Source of the DNA: Astrocystis sublimbata
Taxonomy: Eukaryota > Ascomycota > Sordariomycetes > Xylariales > Xylariaceae
DNA: 64,000 nucleotides
Reading direction: 5' to 3'
NCBI GenBank assembly: GCA_022453515.1
Contig: JAJNNY010000059.1
Span: 124,001-188,000, forward strand
Made by a program: the position numbers and the translations under genes. The notes below the pieces were generated by a model, which did not search any database, was not told the origin of the DNA, and was given only the letters and a program-made list of their open reading frames with translations. Shown here in pieces: positions 57,906 through 64,000 of this stretch; positions within the stretch are counted from its first letter, which is position 1; each line of letters opens with the position of its first letter.

Positions 57906-58406
57906 TCACATGTCTACCACAATCATGGGGTACCCGTAATATCGTTGCCTCAGCCAGTTGAAAAAAGTATAAACCAGCACCGCCACGCCCCAATTTAGAG
58001 TGCAGCTCAGCAAAGACCAAGGCAAGCTCATCCGTCTCTGGAACGCGTTGTAGATAGGCCAGATGTAGAGCTTGATGATCACGTATCCGAGGTAGAGGTC
58101 CAGAAGAAGTCCCCATTCGATATAAAAGCCGTCCCGATAGCTATCCGTAACCATGTAGGGGTTGGGAGGGAGATCATCCATGTTGAAAATGGCGCCCTTT
58201 ACGGGGCGGAGACCGCTCAGGAAGCGCAGGTAGAAGGCGTAGAGGAGCAGGACTGAAAAGGCTTGGATGCCTTGGGAGAAGGCGTGGTAAACGGGCTCGA
58301 GCTGCAGGAAGGAGACAAGCAGATCTTCGATGATGTCTCTGTAGTCGGGATCTGAGCTCACGTGGTACTCGCGCTTCGCCCTGCGGGATGCGGCTCGGTT
58401 GGCCAT
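57906..58406 (-). CDS. Small multi-pass membrane protein, 166 aa
   Basis: An intronless frame starting MANRAASRRAKREYHV. Hydrophobic segments lie at about residues 41-63, 98-120 and 132-153, with a short basic N-terminus and a PPNPYMVTDSYRDG loop between the first two. The layout suggests three membrane helices in an internal membrane. I recognise it only as a protein type common in filamentous ascomycetes without a function name. Convergent with eS19. Confidence 0.75.
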   Translation of the reverse strand: MANRAASRRAKREYHVSSDPDYRDIIEDLLVSFLQLEPVYHAFSQGIQAFSVLLLYAFYLRFLSGLRPVKGAIFNMDDLPPNPYMVTDSYRDGFYIEWGLLLDLYLGYVIIKLYIWPIYNAFQRRMSLPWSLLSCTLNWGVAVLVYTFFNWLRQRYYGYPMIVVDM

Positions 58407-59820
58407 TTTGTGTGTTGACTGGTGGAGGTTGTGGAGGTTGTCGATGTTCTGGAGCGAGCTTGGTTTGCTTCTTGGGATGTAGATTGACCAACAACGGTGA
58501 TATTTAGGAAGCGACTGACTTTGATACGTGGTGAGATGTCGGTTGCGTAATGTACACCTAAATTCCCCTGGTAATATGTAGGTAAATGCGTGGTACGATC
58601 TAGAAGCGGCAAGACCGAACCTATGAACTTTTGACGTGTCACTAAAATCATCACGCTGAATCCATATACTAGTAGTAGCTACAAAGGGGGTCTTGCTGAG
58701 ATTGGCAATGTTTTGTGTCTAGGTCAACAAAGGATGAATGCTTCAATACAATATGTAACACTGAATTCGGAAGCGAATTGCACAAAGGGTTCCAACCAGA
58801 TTTTGAAGTGTCGGTATTGTGATGAAAACACCATTTTCTGATTGACGAGAATGGCTTCGCTTCTTATTTCTGTCATCCTTGAGAGAGTCGAGACGTGGAG
58901 AAGGAAGCAAGCACAATTTCCTTTTTTCTGTGTCGTCGAAGATCGGGACGCTTTAGGACTTTGGTATAGAATTTTGTACTCTCTCTTTGCAAACATTGAG
59001 GCATCACTCGCTCAATGGCTGAAATCTTGAAAATGTTGGAAATCAAGTAGGAGTGTGTAAGGAGGGGTGCTGACCCGGAAACTTGAAAGAGAAAAACGAA
59101 ACATAAGCGGCCAGCCTGGAGCTCTATCCTAATAATTAAGTCATGACTGAGATTGATTACAGCGGTGGTCGGCGGAGCATGACATGAAGACATGACACGA
59201 AGGCCAAGGTGCTCTGGGCGACTGTAGATTAAACCACCGAACACTTTGAGTGATGGCCTATCGAGATTCCAGTAGAAGCCTACAACTATGTTACCCCTGA
59301 GAATATTCTCGGCATTTGTATTGTCACTCAGGTTGGGAGTGAACTCTACTGTGCATCGATGAAGGGTGAAATATGCCTACATCGAATCATCACTTATCTG
59401 GCAATTCCGTAACATAATTCGGCAGATTGAACAGAGATAAGGCGAATATTGTGAAAATATTCTGAAGTTGGCTATCTGTTTATGTTTCGATGTATCTGTT
59501 GATGAGGTAAGATCGCGGGATCTCGACGACCGGGTAATGTCCGGCGATACCTGATCGACAGAGAGCAAGCCCGCTAAGATAAATCGGGCTAGGGCCCTTT
59601 TTCGGTTCCTGACTGTCTGGACATCTCGGATCTTACCGATGCCATACTAAGTAAAAGACAGCATCCTGTCTTCACGATCGAAACCCAAGATCCGACTACG
59701 TATTTGGCGCATTCGACGACAAGACCCAATGCTACCCCGGTAGCAACCGTCGACCAGATCCCACGCCCTCGTCCACGTTCACGTCCTCACCCGCTTCTTC
59801 GCAGAGCATTACCGGGCACG
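58407..59820. other. Intergenic, no gene seen
   Basis: About 1.4 kb between the membrane-protein start and MDM10. The MDM10 frame is open from 59704 upstream of the chosen ATG. The AT-rich part 59300-59500 contains no gene. Confidence 0.5.
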
Positions 59821-61224
59821 ATGCGCGAGTTCATGGACTACATCCAGAGCGCATTCTACGGCGCGACGGGCTGGGATCGCGACAACTCCTACTCGACCCT
59901 CAATGCCACATCCGATGCCCTGCTTCACTTCCCCACCCCGCGAGGCTTGCGCCTGACACTCTCCTCTCTGGCCACCCCCCATTTCGCCACTGCCTACCAG
60001 CTGGGGACTGTCGGTGTCGTTGACGGCTCCGTGTCCTACCTGTACTCGACCGTGCCCCTCGACTACCATGCTGTCGCCCAGAGTGAGAAGATTCCTCTGC
60101 ATCGTCTCCTACAGAGCTACGCCCCGCTGTCCGAACTTGAGCGCCGGAACAAGACGAAAGGCGCCCACCAAGACATACTAGCCTATGGGAGACTATATCT
60201 GCCCACATCCATGCTCGAGGCCCTCTGGGTTAAGCGGATATCGCCGACATTGCAGACGCAGGTGAGCGCTGTTTCCGATCAAACTCTGCGAAATGGCGGC
60301 ACCATTTTGGGCATGGTGCAATATGATCGGAGGCGATATGGCGTAGAAGGGCTGTTGTCCACAGACGGTGGTCTGCTGGGTGTTCGGGGACTGTACAATT
60401 TCGGGGGTGACGTTGCTGGCTCCACCTCGCCGATCAATGCGCAAGTTCCTGGAAATGGGACCACGCACGAGAAAGATCGCATCTACGGGCGCTTTAGTAC
60501 CGGAGGTGAATTGTACTATGGCACGCTGAACAAGTCAGGAGGCATGAGCCTCGGGGTCAGGTTCGCCACCCTACCTTCCCATAAGGGGACACCCCTCACG
60601 GCAACCATGACCGTCAATCCTTTGATGGGTACACTGAGCTGGACGTATGCGGTCATGGCTGGTCGTCACTGCTCCTTGGCTACGAACTTGGACTTCAACG
60701 TATACAGCTACGAGAGTGCCTGGTCTGTGGGGACAGAGCTATGGAGGAGAAAGGGAGACTGGTCCGTCAATGCTGATGTTGATGGCGGTACAGCACAGCT
60801 ATCTAGCGTTCCGACCACTCCCTTGCCACAAAGGAGTTTTCAAGCCAAATTGGAGTGGAGGGTCGACGAGCCTCTGCCTTCGCTCGATCCTCCGGAACTT
60901 CTCCCAGAACCGAAGCCCCACGTAGCACCTGAGCTCGATGCTTCTAAGCTGCTACCAGCTCCAGAGCCCCACGTAACATCCGAGCCGACGGCGAAGCCGC
61001 GCACTTTCCAGGCGAAACTGGACTGGCGACAGAACCAGGAGGGCGAGGACGAGGATCTCTACTCAGGGGTATTGAAGGCCCGGCTTGACCATCACTGGCG
61101 CATTGGACTGCTCTGGGAAGGAAGGATTAAATCCTTGCTTTTTAGCCTGGGGAGTGGGATTGACCTTCGCAGACCCGATTCGCCGTTTCGCACGCTCGGT
61201 TTAGAAGTGCAATTTTCTTCATGA
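59821..61224 (+). CDS. MDM10: Mitochondrial distribution and morphology protein Mdm10, 467 aa
   Basis: I start at MREFMDYIQSAFYGATGWD, which is where Mdm10 proteins normally begin; an in-frame ATG at 59704 would add 39 Pro/Arg-rich residues. The protein is a 19-strand-type outer-membrane beta-barrel: alternating-strand segments such as TPRGLRLTLSSL, GVVDGSVSYLYS and LKARLDHHWRIGLLWEGRIK, ending in LGLEVQFSS with the aromatic beta-signal position. Mdm10 tethers ER and mitochondria in the ERMES complex and helps the SAM complex insert Tom40. A Pro/Glu-rich insertion near residues 350-400 is bounded by two similar strands (see findings). Confidence 0.93.
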   Translation: MREFMDYIQSAFYGATGWDRDNSYSTLNATSDALLHFPTPRGLRLTLSSLATPHFATAYQLGTVGVVDGSVSYLYSTVPLDYHAVAQSEKIPLHRLLQSYAPLSELERRNKTKGAHQDILAYGRLYLPTSMLEALWVKRISPTLQTQVSAVSDQTLRNGGTILGMVQYDRRRYGVEGLLSTDGGLLGVRGLYNFGGDVAGSTSPINAQVPGNGTTHEKDRIYGRFSTGGELYYGTLNKSGGMSLGVRFATLPSHKGTPLTATMTVNPLMGTLSWTYAVMAGRHCSLATNLDFNVYSYESAWSVGTELWRRKGDWSVNADVDGGTAQLSSVPTTPLPQRSFQAKLEWRVDEPLPSLDPPELLPEPKPHVAPELDASKLLPAPEPHVTSEPTAKPRTFQAKLDWRQNQEGEDEDLYSGVLKARLDHHWRIGLLWEGRIKSLLFSLGSGIDLRRPDSPFRTLGLEVQFSS

Positions 61225-63733
61225 TGCCTAGGTAGTGGAGCATTGCAGGAACGCTTTGCTCACGCGAGCGGCTTCCCTCCCTACATACAGCTTACAGCTT
61301 AAGCCACTCAACGGTACAAGCGTGACCGGGTCTCTACCAATGTCACATGCAAACAACAGGCTCGTTGGATGTAGCTGTGGACTTCGTGAAGCAATTGGGG
61401 ACCATAGCTCACCCGCCTGCGCATTGATGGGTCTGATTGCAGGATGCTAATTTCGATCTCACATATCCGCAGCCATGGGTACACAAATCAACGTTCCGCG
61501 AGAGCGTTAGCCCAACGTCCAGAGGGACCTTACTATACAATTTACAGTATAGAGCCGATCAAGCCGATCAAGCCCAGTGAGATGGTGTGGGTAGGACGAG
61601 GCTACGGTATGAAATGTCAAACATGCTGGGCGACACTGGTGTCAGCAATGACTATGCGAGACAATAAATCTGCGATCTGAGTAAACAGCCATCCAGTTAC
61701 GAATTCAAATCACCGCATCGGAGACAGGTGGCCGTTGGCAACCCTGTTAGTCATACCTCGCTCCTGTTGTCTGCTCTGCAGGAGAGCGATGATAAACAAG
61801 ATGTTGTAGACAAGAGGTAGAATACGAACGGGACTGTGCCCCCAGCTACGGTGGATCGATGGCAAGAAAACATAAATCCACGACTGGTTGGCTCACAGAG
61901 CTTGAGCTTGGTTCGAGATGCAGGTGGCATAAAATCTCAGATGTGGACTACTGTCAGCTTTACAGTAGTGCGTGCCGGGCCCGAGGAAGTATTGGCCCAA
62001 ACCGCCTTGTTTGGCACTTCTCCGAGATCGAACTATGACAAAGGGATTGCTCCAGATCCGTTCGACCTACGGATGGTCCGCGGATCCAACTACACTATGC
62101 ACGAGAAGTGCATACACTACCTAGGTATGCATATAAGAGTCATAGGTACCCAGAATAACAATCAAATTTGCAAGGGCGGTGAAAATCTATGATGGCCTGA
62201 GTTGAGGTACCACCTATTTACAATTTGGCACATATGATTATAGATCCAAACCAAACCTTACTAATGACAACATAATTATGTGATTAACTCTTCCTCACGC
62301 AAATCATGACTTATGTGTATTTGAGCCGATACGCAAACTCCAAAATATGAAAAGGGTAGCACCTACCACCTACCAAATACCTCAGTATATGTATACGTAG
62401 ATGGATTGCACGGCATCTGCGTGGTTAAAGCCAAGCGCGGCTGAAGAGGGGGAAGCCTGAAAATTGGATCAGCTCACAGCCCTCAGTGAGGACCTTGATG
62501 GTTCACGGTTGATTGGGCTCGATTCATGTACCCACACATGTTCGAGAACCTTGATGGTCGGTACCTCGACGGTAGACCTAATGCACTAACCTGAATTCGC
62601 TCTTGGCGATTCAGCCAGCCGCAGCACGTCTAAGCTGTATCGGGCAATAACAGAACGTTAGCCTTCGCAGCCCACGTATCAGGGCCTGCGCATTTCATAG
62701 ATGCCATCCAAATACAGCCTAGACCATGACCTAGTCAGACCCAGGAGGAGGGTTGCGTGGATACCTCGGCCATGAGGTGGGCGCTTTGGTGCTGCAACAC
62801 TGATCCATCGCGATGTACCTATTTACGGGCTGCAGCATGTACAGCACTTTGTTGCAAATCTTCCAGCCCCGTATTTGACGTCCTTCTCTGAAATGAATAC
62901 TAGGTGCAACATAACACATTTTATTACTGTAGAAAATTTAATCCTGCTTGTCTATCAAGTCGTATTTCCGAGGTGTAAAAGGCCTTTCCGAGGGATGTAT
63001 GCCACAAGTGTGACAGACCCTAGACGGGGGATAATGCGCATGGGGCAGACGGGTGACGACATTCATGGAATCAATCAATCTCCATGTGCCGCAGCCGAGA
63101 AGCGTCCAGTGCCTGCCTGCGTTGCAAATACAACCCAACGCGGCTCAGCTGGCTCAGCTGGCCACATTGTGCTATCAATCAATCTATTCATGTGAGTTCT
63201 ACTCGTAATAGAGCTACGAGTACACAGATAGTAGTAGCCTTACAAAAAGCTTAAGTGTGAAAGTGACAAAGGCAAGCGTGCCTGGGAAGGTCCATTCACC
63301 ATTTATTCACATTACGAGGTACCTAACTTCCAAGTTACAGCGTAAGCCCCCCATCAAGGTTTAGCGCTATGCATATATACACCAACCCTAGGTAGGTACT
63401 TCGAGCCAGCGTTCGCAAACTTCGCAAGTACCTTGAAAGGTTGGCTTAGGTTCGCGGTTCGCACCTCGTCCAGGGCGGGTCCTTGTGCCATCAAGGTCCT
63501 CACCATCAGGTTCAGCATGCCCACCAATTCACAACTCATATATTTCCGCAATGTCTCAACCAACCTTACCTTAGGTAGGTCAAGGTTCGAAGCCACACTC
63601 TATTCATCCAGCTGACCTGGCCCAATACGTGTGCACAACTTTGTTTTTGGGCCTTCAAGCTTTTCGTCTTCAAGGTTTTCGTTTCGTCTTCACCCTGCCC
63701 TGAGAAACTCTAAATAGAGCCTCTGGATTTTTT
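61225..63733. other. Intergenic, about 2.5 kb, no gene seen
   Basis: No frame is convincing; the one at 61836-62192 has no domain. Short tandem units occur (GCCGATCAA near 61555-61580; GGCTCAGCT near 63141-63160), and TAGGTA strings are frequent near 63390 and 63570. Confidence 0.5.
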
Positions 63734-63743
63734 TATATATAAA
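63734..63743 (+). promoter_or_regulatory. TATA-like box of a gene probably starting beyond the right edge
   Basis: TATATATAAA is followed by 250 bp of C/A/T-rich leader-like sequence without an ATG-initiated long frame, so the coding region may begin outside the window. Confidence 0.35.
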
Positions 63744-64000
63744 TTAGGCCAAGCCCTCCCACTTCAGAAGTCCCCAATCGTCATATTCCAACATCCTCGA
63801 CATCCATATTACTTTGGCCATCGCTCAAATCTTGCAACTACAACACGCTTAACAGCTATAAACACAATCAAATCTCGGCTTGCCGACTTAACGCTGTGTT
63901 ACCCCTACCCCTACGAAAATCTGAGACAACAATTACGCCTCGTGCGCTACCACACCTCGCGCCACACGGCGTCGCGAGTGCAACGTGCTCAGCTCAAATC

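Noticed and set aside
61836..62192. 118-codon plus-strand frame
   Set aside because: No homology, no neighbouring exons and no promoter signals; probably chance.
1..64000. CRISPR arrays, bacterial operons or prophage signals
   Set aside because: The window is eukaryotic; no regularly spaced repeats or bacterial gene order exist.

Overview
This window is nuclear DNA from a filamentous ascomycete (Pezizomycotina, most likely a Sordariomycete; I cannot name the species). The basis is: short GT-AG introns of about 50-100 bp with CTAAC-type branch points, fungal-only families (Zn2Cys6/AflR-like regulator, DUF3328/UstYa-like protein, PNP-NACHT-ankyrin NLR, Mdm10), one gene per transcription unit on both strands, and many TAGGTA/TACCTA strings between genes. 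Exon joins below were worked out by hand from splice consensus, reading phase and protein-family continuity.

Layout. 0.2-3.5 kb: a ten-exon class I terpene synthase facing, tail to tail, a Zn2Cys6 regulator; this looks like the right edge of a terpene cluster. 3.5-10.5 kb: about 7 kb with no supportable gene. 10.6-18.3 kb: a coiled-coil protein, a 121-aa membrane protein preceded by a spliced uORF, an LrgB/PLGG1-like transporter and a protein of unknown function. 19.7-26.6 kb: CFT2 (CPSF-100) and NRDE2, both nuclear RNA-processing factors, transcribed divergently. 26.6-30.0 kb: a fungal NLR (nucleoside-phosphorylase domain, NACHT ATPase, ankyrin repeats) with almost identical 105-bp repeats. 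31-39 kb: an SAM methyltransferase, URB2 (ribosome biogenesis), a decayed intron-containing tRNA-like sequence, and two tRNA-shaped Pol III genes with abnormal anticodon loops that flank URB2. 39.5-46.5 kb: MIC10, a single-pass membrane protein, a cryptochrome/photolyase and two genes of unknown function. 47-54.8 kb: a DHCR24-like FAD oxidoreductase, a secreted choice-of-anchor-B protein, a UstYa-like protein and a small coiled-coil protein. 56-61 kb: ribosomal protein eS19, a small membrane protein and MDM10. 61.2-64 kb: no gene, apart from what may be the promoter of a gene beyond the right edge.

Most genes are housekeeping (mRNA 3' end formation, RNA surveillance, ribosome biogenesis, mitochondrial membrane organisation). 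The accessory content is the terpene pair, the NLR, the UstYa-like gene and perhaps the DHCR24-like gene. The points most worth a second look are the NLR with homogenised ankyrin repeats and the pair of tRNA-like Pol III genes lacking U33.
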